The notes beneath the pieces are model-generated. The model did no database searches and was not told the origin of the DNA. It saw only the letters and a list, made by a program, of their open reading frames with translations. 64,000 nt of DNA from Epichloe hybrida. Lineage: Eukaryota > Ascomycota > Sordariomycetes > Hypocreales > Clavicipitaceae. The position numbers were made by a program, and so were the translations under genes. The stretch spans positions 2,604,001 to 2,668,000 of the forward strand of contig JAFEKR010000001.1 in assembly GCA_019022495.1 (NCBI GenBank). The letters run 5' to 3'. Shown here piece after piece: positions 1 through 11,497 of this stretch. Position 1 is the stretch's first letter; every line of letters starts with the position of its first letter.

Positions 1-512
1 ACACGGGGTCACGGGGTGAAGAGGGCATCGAAAATTACATCCACGGACGGGGAATTTTTTTCTTCTGGGTATTCAAAATTAAATTTTTGATCAGGCCAGC
101 ATAGCCTCTGTTGTAACAAGCGCAATCGAGGTATCATCAATCAGGTTCAGATATGCGCCTCCCATCAGCTCCCTCTCTCATCACATCCGCGGCCTCCCCC
201 GGTTGTCCTTGGCAGTCTTGACGTCTCGTTGTCAGTCACTCGACCTGCGAAATCTACACGTTTCAGCCCGAGCAGACGCGTCTACCATGGTCTCATGCGT
301 GTTCTCTGGGTGCGTGTTGTCCACCTGGGCAGGAACTCTGTGGGGGGAACTCGGCGGGCAAAATGAAGCAAGTGGGTTCGAAGCAACACAATATGAACAG
401 AACACAACCCGAGAAAATGCGACAGCCACACACGACGACACTCCAGCTTCCCTGGCAAAGCAGATATGACCTTTGCCCATACGGGGCTTCAGCCTGGCAG
501 CATCCCAGAAAT
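1..512. other. window edge, non-coding
   Basis: This stretch lies downstream (3') of the minus-strand DUF3712 gene. I see only short overlapping open frames without family character, and no tRNA or repeat structure. Confidence 0.5.
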
Positions 513-1697
513 TTAGGAGCAGCCGGGGAAACTGATGCCAACAGCCTTGAAAGTGTCTTCTAGGCTGAGATAAACGGTCTGGTTGGCACTGCCGAGTGCA
601 GAGAGGAGCCAAGGGATGGTCTCAGAGCCCTGCTTGACATGCGTGCCGAGCAGCTTAATGGGAATCTTGCCGTCCTCACAATAGGGCTTCTTGGTGGCAG
701 CGCTGATAACAATAGTCTGGTCCAATATGGCTGATACGGGGACGACATTGGGGCCGGGCTGAAGGATGAGGTTCTGGATGGTGAGGTTGCCCAGGAGCTT
801 ACCATCGGCGAAGTTGTCGAAGGTTGCGTTCCCGAGGTCGATTGTGTAGTAGGAGCGGTTGATAATGGTCGCAGTGGCGTTGAAGTTGGGAACACCGCCC
901 TCAGCATCACCGATCTTGATTTTCATGTCGGTCAGGGTGGTGCCGTTCAGCTTGTTCAGGCCCTTGAATGTGACCTCCTTGTAGAAGTCGACATCATACT
1001 TCTTGGAAAGGCCGGCGGGCTGAACCTTGGTCTTGCCGTGAATGGAGACACGCAGGGTCTCGTTCTGGAAGAAATACCTGTTGAACTCGTTGAAGGCTTC
1101 CCTATCAGTGACGTCGACTTCTTGGCTGAGGTTGACAGTCTGGAACTTGTTGGCGTTGGTAGCGGGGAAGTTGAGCTGGACAAAAGGTCTGGCGTTGGGG
1201 GCATCGAGAAGGGTCAGGTTCCCGACGAAGGGATCAATATCAGCTTTCACGGTGCCATCGGTCCTGATGGTGGAGTTGATCTGCATGAGGAACTTGTTGG
1301 GCTCAGAGTTGAGAATGTTGACCGCTTGAATGTCGAGGTCGGCCGAGTTGATCTTGGCCTGAGCAATGTTTTTGACACCAACGAAGATGCTGCAAGGCAA
1401 GTGTGTCAGTCAACAAATCCCAATGCATTGCATCATGGGTCTCGTGCATCACGAACGGAGGGAGTGTCGCGTCAAGAAGAAGCTCCAGCCCAAGGAAATT
1501 ACAACCAAGTGCAAGATATATCGACAACATGGTGCGCAGGACAGGACTCACACAATGCAGATGACGGCAGCGCTAACGACCAGGAATATGATCAAGTGCA
1601 ACCACCAGAAGCGCTTGCAATGGTTCTTCAAAGCAGCTTTCTTGCCGCCTCGAATGGGGCCCCTCTCGGTCTGGGTAACCTCGTGCTTGTCGGACAT
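513..1697 (-). CDS. DUF3712-family single-pass membrane protein
   Basis: Two exons, 1697-1552 and 1389-513, are joined by an intron with a GTGAGT donor and a TTGCAG acceptor; phase closes to give 340 residues. The N-terminus is basic and cytosolic-looking and is followed by one hydrophobic segment at about residues 31-53 (WWLHLIIFLVVSAAVICIV). The rest is a beta-rich, N-glycosylation-rich region resembling the fungal DUF3712 (LEA2/AsmA-like) family, whose yeast relative Tag1 sits in the vacuolar membrane. The predicted topology is a short cytoplasmic tail with the large domain in the lumen or outside. Two cysteines near the C-terminus could pair. Molecular function is unknown. The start is the first ATG in frame before the membrane segment; the longer open frame upstream lacks family character. 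Confidence 0.8.
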
Positions 1698-4059
1698 TTT
1701 GGCTGGCTGGGAGATAGGAATACACAGCAAGAGATATAAAAAAAAATGAAAGAGAGAAAGAAATACGGAGTTCCCGGGAGAATCGTCCAAGTCTCTAGGG
1801 AAGGGTTTCGCAAACCAGACGACGACAACGAATGCAGGGCAACAGGGGGGGGCAAGGGGGGGACTAGAAAATCTAATCGAGCAGAAGGATATCGCGAGTA
1901 TTTAAAGTCAGGTTCGCTTACGGAGGAAGTGTATGGGGGGCGCGGCCGGCCGAGACGCAGCAACCAGCAACCAGCAACCAGCAACCAGCAGATCTCATGA
2001 CTCTCTAGACCTTTTCGAGAGCAAGAGCTGGGGGGGTCATTTCTGTCTGTCTGCTGTCGACGACACCAAGGTTCTGATGCTCAGGGGGGGGTGTGTGTGC
2101 GGCGGGTGGAGCACGACTAGCTGAAGAGGGCATGGACCAAGTGCCGGACCTGGGACCCAAGATGGGCTGTCATTGAAGGATCCGAGGATGGGATTGGCTG
2201 CTTGCGGCACCAACACGGGCTACGATGGATGCGCTACGAATTACGATGCGCTACGATGGCTTACTATGTATTCGGTACGGAATCCAATTTCCAAGCAATT
2301 GTGTTCTTGCTCTCTGCTACTTTCCTGCTTTGTTACTGTGACGCGAGTGCGCAGCTTGTTGAGTTTTGCTCGAGTTTCTCTCGTATCCATCCATCAATCA
2401 CCACGGGTCAATGAGTAGAAGTCTGTTTTCGCGCGCAAAGAGTTGCGGACCCTACCCAAAATAGGGAAGAAGAAGAAAAAAAAAAAAAAAAAAAAAAAAA
2501 CATGGCGCGGCGGGAAAGCATTATTGACACCACTCCAGCCCGCAAAGACTAGTCAAAAGTATTCTGGACGGGGTGGAAGGAAGATATATGTGGCTGCCTG
2601 CTGGCACGACCGGAGAGATGAGCGGGCGCGGCATGGGCTGCACGGCATAGCTGCGTCCAGGACCACCAGTTGAGCCTTTGAATCTGCACAAACCCCTGCA
2701 TGCGAGCCATGAGGCCCATGACAACAAGCGGATCTTGGCGCAGTGGATCCTGGCGGCGCGGACACCAAGGACCTCAGCTGGCCCGAGCCACCCACCTACC
2801 CACCCACCCAACCAGCCCATGTTGTACATGTAATCCAGCGACGCCATCCCCCAGACTTGTTGAGCCCCGCTGGCCTTTTCTCGGGCCATTTGACCGGGGT
2901 GGCGACATTTCCAAAAGCCAAATTGGGCCAGACTCGACCGCACGGATCGTCGTCGGCTGGGGCGCGGGGGGGAGGGGGGCTGGCTGCCCTTGGCTCTTCA
3001 TTTTTTTTTTTTTTTGCGCGCTCGTCACGAAGAAAGGTGATGGGACCGGACCGGACCGGACCAACATCTCTTTCAAAGGACACCGAGACCAAGAGAGGCT
3101 TGCATGGATGCCCGCTAGCTCCAATGTCCCTCGGCTGGCCGTGAAAGAAATATCGTACGTTCCGTAGTTGAAGAAGAAAAGCACGTGAAGATTTGCTTTC
3201 CTCCATCAACTTGCTGCTGCTGCTGCCGTGGCAGGTTCAGTGGTTTTTTTTTTTTAAGCCATGGCGCCAATCTGCGGGTTTACATCGAGCAAATGGAAGC
3301 GCGGGAACTTTTTAGTGGTGTGCCGCAATCTGGCTAATTTGCTTGCGATTCCCCACGTTTTCGATGATTTGACAGAATTTCAAGCCGTCATTCGATTTCC
3401 CTCCCTCCCCCCCCCCCCTTCTTTCTCGCCCTACCCAGCGATGGAGCTGAGAATCGGGGGAGTACATCAATCTTTTGAGACGGGGAAGTTGGCCGTGAAA
3501 ACCTTGAATCCACCGCGGGGTTCATGACGGCCTACTAGTAGGACCTCTGACTGGAAAATATCCAACAGGCTTGCTTCATCCCCGCTCAAACCCTGTTTTT
3601 TTTTCAACAACAAAGAGACTAGTTGCTCCGGGTCAATCCCGTACATCTCGCCGGGGTCCCATCACTTGTTGGAGCAAATCTTTGCATGGAGAAATTCAAA
3701 GTGGTTTGATATAAAAAAAAATGTACCAAGGTACGGAGCATATTGGCGTGCCAAGAAAGTTGGAGAGAGGGCATATTATGGTTCTCGTCTCTACAACTTG
3801 CAACGGCCGGCCTACGACAGTCGGACCGCTCGCTTTCTCGCTTTCACAGGCCAGCGTGCGGAAAAACGACTCGATGTTCATGTCCCTGCCAATGCTGCAT
3901 GCTTCCTGGAATGAATGAGAAGGCCCGGGTTCCCCCTTTTTATCCTTGCACTATGGAAAACCCAAGGGTGTTGTCGTTCGTTCCTCTACTCCGAAATGAC
4001 CGGGGGGAGGGGGGGGGGGCAAAGTGGTTTTATTTGTATTTGTATTTTTATTTTTTTCA
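1698..4059. other. 2.3-kb intergenic region
   Basis: It holds several homopolymer runs (A-run near 2475-2500, T-run near 3000-3015, G-run near 4010), a CAACCAG microsatellite near 1966-1990 and a GGACC triplication near 3046-3061. Short open frames on both strands have low-complexity translations and no recognisable domain. It separates the promoter of the DUF3712 gene from the 3' end of the flavocytochrome gene. Confidence 0.5.
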
Positions 4060-5816
4060 TCACAATTTTGACCTTGTCCACAACCCCCGCTTGTCCAACC
4101 CCGCATCTCCATTGTAAATGTCCCTCTCCACACGCCGACTGTTGATCTAAAGGCGAAAAAAAAAAAAAGGACAAAGACACAGGTTAGCCAGGATTTCAGA
4201 GTCGCGGTGCACGGTGCACGGTGCACGCAAAAGACTTAGACTTACCAAATGGGGTCCGAGCTCCGATATCGTCTCCACCCCCAGAAGACGCATGCAAGTG
4301 GCCGTCTCAGCCTCGAGGACTTGTGTTTCACCAATTCATTAGTACCCCAAGTTTTATCGTGAATGATTGCACTTGATCAAGATGAAGGGGAGCTTACTTT
4401 CAAACATTCTCTCAACACCCGCCTGTCCCCCCGCACCGAGACCAAACAGGGGTGCTCGGCCGAGACCCACGCCCTTTGCCCCCAGACAAAGCGCCTTGAC
4501 GACGTCGGTGCCTCTCCTGATGCCCCCTTCGACCCATACCTCGACCTTGCTGAGCACCTCGGGGCAGTACTTGCGGATCTCGAGCAGCGTGTGCACGGCC
4601 GGGGGCGCCGTGTCCATGGCCCTGCCGCCGTGGTTGGACAAGATGATGGCCTTTACCTGAGGGGCATGCTGCGCGGCGAGGTAGGCGTCCTCGTGCGTCT
4701 GCAGACCCTTGAGCACGATGGGCAGATCCGTGTGCTGTGCCAACCACGGCAGCGTCGTCTTCCACGTCAGATCGCAGGCTGTGCCGAAGAAGAGCTGCTG
4801 ACCGACGCCGCCGCTGCCGCCGCCGCCGGGCTTGGACACGGCAGCCTGCGCTATGCCGGGGGATTTCTCAGAGCCAAAGCTCGATTTCTCGTCCAGCTCG
4901 CGCTTGCCCGGGACGGGGGCGTCCAGCGTCAGGACCACAAACTTGATGCGGTCCCTCATGCCGCCGATGCGCTTGAGCATGGCCTCGCTCTTGTCCCGCT
5001 GGTTCTGAACATAGAGCTGCCACCCGAACGTTTGCGAGGCGGGGCTGTCCTTGACGATCTGCTCGGGCGTCATGGAGGCATTGTTGGAGATGATCTGCAG
5101 CGCGCCGAACCGAGCGGCTGCCTTGGCGATGCCGCGCTCCCCGTCCGGATGGGCCAGTCTCGCCATGGCGGCGGGCGCGACGAAGAAGGGCACGCCGACT
5201 TTGTGGCCGAGCAGTGTCGTCGAGGTATCGCACCGCGTGCAGTCGGCGAAGACGCGGGGGCGGAGCAGCATGTCGCGGTAGACGGTGCTGTTGTGTGTTT
5301 TGGAGACGAGGTCGTCGCTGGCGGAGAAGTAGTACGCCCAGGCCTTCCTGGGCATCCGCTTAGTGGCCTCTTCCTCAATCTCATCCAGGTTGAGGAGCGA
5401 CTCGAGCGGAGGGCGGTAGTCGTCGTCGTTGTCGTCGCCCGAGGATGCCGTCTCGGCGGCGGCGGCGGACTCTGGTTTGGGGAGTGTCTCGGGATCGACG
5501 TCGCCCAGCTTCGCTTCCGGGCCGAGGTTCTCCTCGAGCGTGCCCGGCGGGTGGACCGGGTCGTAGTCCTCTGTGGCATCTTTGCCGGCGAGCTTGAGGA
5601 TGATCTTGGAGCCGCCGGGGTGCGAGGTCAGGAAGTCGGTGACATCGTAGACTTGGCCGTAGAGGATGACCCAGCAGCTCTCGGGGGTGTTGTGCTTTGC
5701 GACTGCGACGCGATGAAGCAGTGAACAGTGAGCAGAAAGAAACACGGTCTCATCTCGAACACAAATCGCCCGACGACATGGCACTCACCTTCGGCCGCGT
5801 CAAACAGCTTGGCCAT
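4060..5816 (-). CDS. flavocytochrome b2-type FMN-dependent alpha-hydroxyacid dehydrogenase
   Basis: Four exons (5816-5789, 5702-4398, 4319-4246, 4146-4060) close in phase to 497 residues. Residues about 9-85 are a cytochrome b5 domain with the haem ligand in HPGG and a second His in DPVHPPG. The remainder is an FMN_dh barrel, ending with the substrate/flavin motif SNHGGR, then [10 protein letters not shown] and [11 protein letters not shown]. The last two small exons restore the family's usual C-terminus (TCMRLLGV, then a tail beginning [13 protein letters not shown]), which is lost if only the long open frame is read. The family oxidises L-lactate or related 2-hydroxy acids and passes electrons through haem b to cytochrome c. 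Yeast Cyb2 has a long mitochondrial presequence. Here the cytochrome b5 domain begins almost at residue 1, so a cytosolic or peroxisomal location is possible. Substrate is not determined. Confidence 0.88.
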
Positions 5817-6324
5817 TGTTGTGTGTGCGTGTGTGTGTTCTGACCTTGGATCCGTGCGCTTTCAAAATATTAAAAAAAAAAAAAAAAAAAAACCATTCGA
5901 TCCGGGAGACGAAAGAGGACATGCGCTGTATTTTGAAGAAAGCGAGGCTACGGGGGCAGACGAGGGACCGCCGTCTAAATCAACTTGAGACGTCAATTTC
6001 TGGTTCGTTCGAGATTTGGGGGGGGGGGGCGCGGCGAGGCTTGCCCAACGCGGTAATTTGGCGCGCCCGCCCGTGGAAATTGTCCAGCGCGGCTGCTGCT
6101 GGTGTTTGACGCTGATTGCCGTTTCGTTTCTCCGAGTACCGGCCCTCCCCCCTCGAGTGACCTCATACCTTTGTCTTGTCCCGCTGCCAAATCATCATCA
6201 TCCGCCTCAACCACTTTTATTTTTTATTTTTCCCTCCCTCCCTCCAACAAGACATTTGTAAATCACATCATCAACCCACCTCACCTCACCTCACCTCACC
6301 TCACCTCACCTCACATCCGGGGCC
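5817..6324. promoter_or_regulatory. divergent promoter between dehydrogenase and jac1
   Basis: About 500 bases separate two divergently transcribed genes, so both promoters must lie here. It contains A and G homopolymer runs near 5873-5892 and 6018-6028, pyrimidine-rich stretches, and a TCACC pentamer array just before the jac1 ATG. I cannot name a specific factor site. Confidence 0.4.
6277..6313 (+). repeat. TCACC pentamer microsatellite
   Basis: About seven perfect tandem copies of TCACC end about a dozen bases before the ATG of jac1, so they probably lie in its 5' untranslated leader. Length is likely to vary between strains. Confidence 0.8.
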
Positions 6325-7050
6325 ATGCGCGTCCTCTCCGCCGCCACGCGGGCGCGACCCTGCCCACGATGTCGCATCCAGACACGGCCGATTCTTCTCA
6401 CCACGATGCCATCCTCCCGTCACCTCCTCTCCGGCCAACGCGCCGCCGCCGCCGCCGAAGAAAAACAACAACAACAACAACAACAACAACCACGAGATGC
6501 CCCCATCTCGACCTCCCAAACCCTCTACTCCTTCTTCCCGTCCACGCTCCCCGACGGCCCCCCCCCGAAGGGCCCCTTCCCCATCGACACGCGCCGCCTC
6601 CGCACCGAGTTCCTCGGCCTCCAGTCCCGGCACCACCCGGACAAGCACCCCGCGCGGCTCAAGACCCAGGCCGAGGCCGCGTCCGCCTCCATCAACGAGG
6701 CCTACAAGACGCTCGCGAACCCGCTCCTCCGCGCCCAGTACCTCCTCTCCCTGCGGGGCGTCGACGTGGCCGCCGACGAGACGCTCAAGGTCGAGGAGCC
6801 CGAGCTGCTCACCGTCGTGCTCGAGGCGCACGAGGCCATGGACGATGCTGCCTCGCCGGCGGACCTCGAGGGCTTGGCGGCCGAGAACGAGGAGAGGATC
6901 GCGGCGAGCGAGAGACTTCTCGGAGAGGCCTTTCGGGGGGAGAATGTGGACCTGGCCAAGAGGGAGGCTGTGCGGCTGAGGTACTGGGTGAATATTCGGG
7001 AGGCGCTCCGGGATTGGGAGCAAGCCAAGGGGGCTGTGTTGCAGCATTAG
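6325..7050 (+). CDS. jac1: mitochondrial J-type co-chaperone Jac1 (HscB/Hsc20)
   Basis: A single exon of 241 residues. The Arg-rich, acid-poor first 45 residues look like a mitochondrial presequence and include an eight-Gln run encoded by CAA repeats. A J domain follows, with the diagnostic HPD in SRHHPDKHP (about residue 112) and an NEAYKTLANPLLRAQY helix. An HscB C-terminal three-helix domain (about 165-235) ends in a basic-acidic helix. The family delivers the Fe-S scaffold Isu1 to the Hsp70 Ssq1 and is essential for Fe-S cluster biogenesis. Length and domain order fit. The start ATG is the only one that leaves a full presequence. The Gln run within the presequence is unusual and may be variable. 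Confidence 0.93.
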   Translation: MRVLSAATRARPCPRCRIQTRPILLTTMPSSRHLLSGQRAAAAAEEKQQQQQQQQPRDAPISTSQTLYSFFPSTLPDGPPPKGPFPIDTRRLRTEFLGLQSRHHPDKHPARLKTQAEAASASINEAYKTLANPLLRAQYLLSLRGVDVAADETLKVEEPELLTVVLEAHEAMDDAASPADLEGLAAENEERIAASERLLGEAFRGENVDLAKREAVRLRYWVNIREALRDWEQAKGAVLQH

Positions 7051-7540
7051 TCTGCGTTGGAACTGGGGGGTATTGTACTGGAAACTGTAGGGACAGAGCT
7101 GTGGAAAAGGGGCAAAAAAAAAAAAAAAAAGAACCGGGCGTGGTGGTGTACGATACGGAAACAAGATCTGAATTTATTCCAAGGCGGCGTGATGCATAAA
7201 ACAAGGCGAACATTGATGGACTACATTTAGCAATTATCTCATGTCATCTTGCTCTTCTCTTCTACAGCAGGTACATCTACGTGTCCCTAGATGATGAAGC
7301 ATCCGGACCTTGGCCGTGCCAGCTGCTGACAGAGTGAAAAGGGTCAAATAATTGCAAGTATTCGCTCAACGCCGTCAATTGTGTGAGTGTAATCCAACTC
7401 CCCCAAGGTCGTTTCCTCGAGACATTCGTGAAATTTCTTTTACATCGTCTTGTACATGAAGAGACTCCACAGACCCTGTGCATGGTCGAATCCAACGCGA
7501 TGAGCCGAAAGGAGAATTAATCAAGGCTGCCATATTTCTC
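7051..7540. other. convergent 3' intergenic region
   Basis: This lies between the convergent 3' ends of jac1 and palF. It has an A-run near 7114-7130 and otherwise no repeat or gene that I can support. Confidence 0.5.
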
Positions 7541-10174
7541 TCATCTCTGATATGCGGGCAGCTGTTCTGCGCCGCCCGCTCTGGATGCACCCGCACCTGC
7601 GCCGTACCCCGGATAGTTGTCAGCCTCCTCCTCGTCGAGATTAGGTGCTGTTGGTTCGTCTGGAGGAGCTGAGGCTGACGCATAAGCGGCTAGTCGTCGT
7701 CGTCGTCGCTGCTGCTGCTGCTGCTGTTGCTGCATATCTTCTGGGAAATCTGGCGGAGCGCTGGCTTCCTCCAGCAGTCTTCGACGCTCGAGCTCTTGTT
7801 TGTCTTCTGCCGGGCGGCCGGCATCCACCACATCTTCTGGTGGTGCTGATGGCCCGGCTTCGGCCTCGTCCAACAAAGGAACCATTGGCCCGCTCCGCGG
7901 TATCCTGGGAGCATCCTCAGCGTCGTCCATGTCGTTCTCGTCTACTTGAGTTGACGGTCCCGCTGGAGGCTGGCTGGGAAGCAGCCTCGTCTCGGCATGC
8001 CGTATTCTTTCCTTCTCTGTCATATTGGCCTCATTGGGTACTTCAGGCGATGGTACGTAGGAGGGGGCGGCGTGGGGACGAGGATTGCCATTTGTTTGTG
8101 AGAAATTTCTTGATATTCCTGTCGATGCCCAGGGGAGTTGTGGAGCATCAGCTGGATGCGGAGGAGGTGTAGTATAGTCGAGATCGCTGCTAGACGGTGA
8201 GAGATGATGATAGGTCGGGTCTCTGTTGCGAGGTGGTGTGGTATCAAGCCGTATGATGTCCTCCTCCTGCTCATCCTCGGGAATTCGAATCGTTCGTTGC
8301 CTAGCGGCAATAGGTTTTGTAGATTGGCGCAACTTTGCGCTGTCGATGGTGCCGACCACAGTTTCCACAGACACTGATATGACGCCTTTTTGCCGTCTGA
8401 CTTGGGAAGTATCGGCGATGTTTGATCCTCTTTGGGAACCAAAGAGGTTTTGATTTTGCTCGGCATTATTACTACCAGGCGTGCTGATTCTGGACATGGA
8501 AGATGCGCCGCTCAGCTGCGTCGTTAGTCTGCCTCCAAGGTCAACGATGACTTCGGCTTGGTACTTGAAGCTGATCATATCGCCAGGCACGCCTTTGATT
8601 GTGGGAAAGGCATCGTCGGGGACCCTCACCGATACTGTAACAGAAGCCTGCAGCGTTGCTGGATCGATGATGAGCGGCGCTGCATTCTGGTCCAAGTCCT
8701 TGCGGAAAACACTGGTGGAGCTTGAGGAGGACAACGAGAGACCCCCTATGCCTGTCCGAGATCTTGGATACGGGTCCTCTTTGGTCAGCCTCCTTGCCGA
8801 TCGAGGCCCTTGGTATGGTATTGCTGCTGGTGGGTTCGTGTCAATTTTGGATTGTCGAAAGAGGGTCACGATGACGCCAGTCATGCTCTTGACCCTCTTG
8901 ATGTGTTGTACCGTCACCCGCACGGATACTGCTTCTCCTGGGAGACAACCGCCCTTGAGAAGTTCAATGGTTGCTGTGATGGTCTTATCATCCACGACTT
9001 GTTGCTTAGCCGCAGACGTTAGGGTCGAACTGACATGCGACAACTGTGTAAACTCGGCCCTGCTGGTCGTGCTCACGCTACGGCCACTCTCTCCGCTGAT
9101 TTCGCTCTGCATGTCGCTCGGGGGAACAGGACATACACGGGCCTCACTTTGTGCATTATTGCTCGTCTCACCCCTATTTAGGGCCGAGTCTTCGGTGATG
9201 ACGGAAGACTCAGCTTCAGACGTCAAGTCATTGATCTCTTGCGCGACAGGGCCAGATGCCTTTTCGTTTAGTGTCGACTTTTTTCTTCGCGCGCGTTTTG
9301 ATATTGGTTCCAAAAAGATGGTCCTCGGCCGAGGTGGCGAGAGTAGTCCAACGTCTATCTGTTGAACAAGGGTCACCTTCCTTTCACAGGTCGACGTCGG
9401 CGCCATAGATGTAGGCTTGGTCAACGTGGCTGTAATCGTGTACGAGATGGTTCCGCGCTCAAACTGTGTCCTCTGGAGTTAGCATTCGCCGTACCGCCAT
9501 ATAACCAATGGTCGCATGTCAATGTGTCAGTTCAAGAAAAGGAAACCCACATCAATGCTGCTGGGCAGCCATTTGTCCGGGAATATCAGATCGAACCCAA
9601 ACTCATACTTGCCAGGTTCCATTCTTCCCTCACCGCTCAACACTTGCTCGTCTTGGAACAGACTTGTCAATCCATTTCCTTGATGCTGTGGCCGGCGAGA
9701 GCTTCCCGGCCGAGGTAATGTTGTGACGCTCTGCGCCTTGGCGACTGACGTGGGATCTTTGAGGACGCGAACGTAGCCATGCAAAGCGACGACAAGGTGG
9801 GTTATGCGGTGCGGTTTGACGACGGCGAGAACGACGGCGCCACGAACCGAGTCTCCAGCGGAATATTTCTTGTGTGGTTCGTCGCAACGTATATGAAAGT
9901 CGGCGATGTGTCGGTTTCTGCTTCGCAATGGCAGTTGGAGCTGCAAGGGCAATCTCAGTCGCGACAACAGGCTCGGCCGCGTGGCAATAGCCAGCGACGA
10001 CTTCGCAGGTGCGGCGACAGCAGCAGACTCAGCGGCGTCGTCGGAAATTGGGGTGACGCCCGGACTGACAGCTGTCGTCCCTCCCGCGGCCGAAGTGCGC
10101 AGCGACGGAGAGGGCGACGACGACCTCGACAGTTGGCCACTGGCTGCGTCGTGGACGGTGGGATCTGGCGGCAT
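7541..10174 (-). CDS. palF: arrestin-like pH-signalling protein PalF/Rim8
   Basis: Two exons, 10174-9551 and 9463-7541, are joined by an intron with a GTGGGT donor and a GACACAG acceptor, in phase, giving 848 residues. An arrestin N domain starts around residue 90 (HIRCDEPHKKYSAGDSVRG; HLVVALHGYVRV) and continues over the splice into FERGTISYTITATL. An arrestin C domain carries LPGEAVSVRVTVQHIKRV and MTGVIVTLFRQSK. A long Pro/Ser/Gln-rich tail with a seven-Gln run near the end completes it. PalF binds the pH sensor PalH at the plasma membrane and, after ubiquitination, recruits ESCRT to activate PacC at alkaline pH. I took the ATG at 10174; the open frame extends to a GTG at 10249, which is unlikely to be used. 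A further upstream exon cannot be excluded. Confidence 0.88.
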
Positions 10175-10917
10175 GAGACGGGCACTCTGAGGGCTGCGGG
10201 CTGCGGGCTGCGGGCCAGGCGCAAAGGCAAGGCTCGCAGTCGCAGGCACAGCACTTGAGTTGAGGCGAGTGGATTTCCCTCGATGGGCTTGTCGTCGTGG
10301 CCGTCAAGAGACGGCACGCGGAGGCGCCTGGTGGTCGTCAAGAGTCGCAGTCGCGGTTGTTGAAGATGGAAATCGAATCATGGAAGGAAGTGGGTGGGGG
10401 CGTGATTGCCTGATTACCTGATTGCTTGATTACGGATTACACGGCTTGTTGATTACACGGAGGGCGTCCAGACAGCCACTACGAATGTTATCCTGATGTT
10501 ACCAAGGAAGTGCTTTGGACCGATTGGAGTCTACAGGCTTTGCTTTCGTACCGCGAAGTCTGAAGTCTGTCTCATACATCAGAATCCCATTCCATCTCGT
10601 GCCATCAAGCCCATCGCTTTGTTGTGACTGATGTATGTGGCTTGGACGACTGGGAACGGGGAATTTATGGTTGGGCCGTCGAATTGACGCCAAGACCTGA
10701 CGATCCATCGATATATTCTGCAACGCAGATGCCAAGGAAAGCTTGGTTTGCTTTTTTGCTTTCTAACTAGTCCGTCAGCCAACCTCTTTTCAAATGTGCA
10801 ACAGTTTCTCGACAGATCCGACACGGTCCCGAGTTGGAACATGATTCTTTTCGCAATCGCTTCATACTTGTACCAAATGTGACCGACTCACTCATCAGTC
10901 GACTGGACGGAATCCAC

Positions 10918-10975
10918 ACCGGCAAGTGCAAACCGCAAGTGCAAACCGGCAAGTGCAAACCGGCAAGTGCAACCC
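10918..10975 (+). repeat. short tandem repeat, unit about 14 bp
   Basis: Four near-identical copies of a unit close to CCGGCAAGTGCAAA lie head to tail, one copy being slightly shorter. The array is intergenic. It is followed directly by three copies of a GCACCTTCCCG-like unit. Confidence 0.75.
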
Positions 10976-11331
10976 ACCAAGTTGGGCACCTTCCCGCGCA
11001 CCTTCCCGGGCACCTTCCCCGTTATGTACAGTGACATGATGTACACTGTCACTGTACCGACTGCTGCTGCTGCCGAGCTATCGTAATCCGTAGTGTCTTC
11101 CCATTTCAACTGAAGGCCTTCCCAGTCACAAATACATACAACCTCTGTGTGTCCATGTACCTCGGGGCAATTTGAGCCCAATACAAATTTCACTCGCCAA
11201 ATTTTGGAATGAATGCACTTTTCTCAGCTGCTTACCAAGCCAAAGCGTTCTCGCGGCAACATGGATGCCAAACAGACGTGAGCTGCTTTGTTTTCAGTGG
11301 GTCGTCAAACTTCTCGCCCTCGACGGCCATT

Positions 11332-11375
11332 CATACATACATACATACATACGGACGTACATACAATACATACAT
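11332..11375 (+). repeat. ATAC tetranucleotide microsatellite
   Basis: CATA/TACA tetramers repeat with one interruption (GGACG), about 120 bases upstream of the helicase start. It is probably promoter or leader sequence. Confidence 0.75.
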
Positions 11376-11497
11376 ACATCGCCTTTCCCAAGAAGGTGAA
11401 AAGTCAACTCTGGTCCCAGTCCTGACCTCAACTTCAAGCTAGCAGCAACTTCCTCAGGAAAAAATCGTCCGGCCTTTGCCGTGCCAAACTCCTCATC

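Larger units (their letters stand above)
10175..11497. promoter_or_regulatory. divergent intergenic region with short tandem repeats
   Basis: This 1.3-kb space holds the promoters of palF (-) and the DEAD-box gene (+). It has a TGATTAC-rich patch near 10405-10460, a CGGCAAGTGCAAAC tandem near 10918-10975, a GGCACCTTCCC triplication near 10983-11020 and an ATAC microsatellite near 11332-11375. No further gene is convincing. Confidence 0.4.

Noticed and set aside
4363..5724. 453-residue plus-strand open frame
   Set aside because: It is antisense to the flavocytochrome gene, low in family-like motifs and explained by high third-position GC of the true gene.
6102..7199. 365-residue plus-strand open frame over jac1
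   Set aside because: It is in another frame of jac1, rich in Pro/Arg/His, and jac1 has the clear J domain.
10175..10249. PalF start at 10249
   Set aside because: The codon is GTG; the next in-frame ATG at 10174 is more likely in a eukaryote.
11209..11277. Upstream presequence exon for the DEAD-box helicase
   Set aside because: The N-terminal peptide looks suitable, but none of the nearby acceptors joins it in phase to the helicase ATG.
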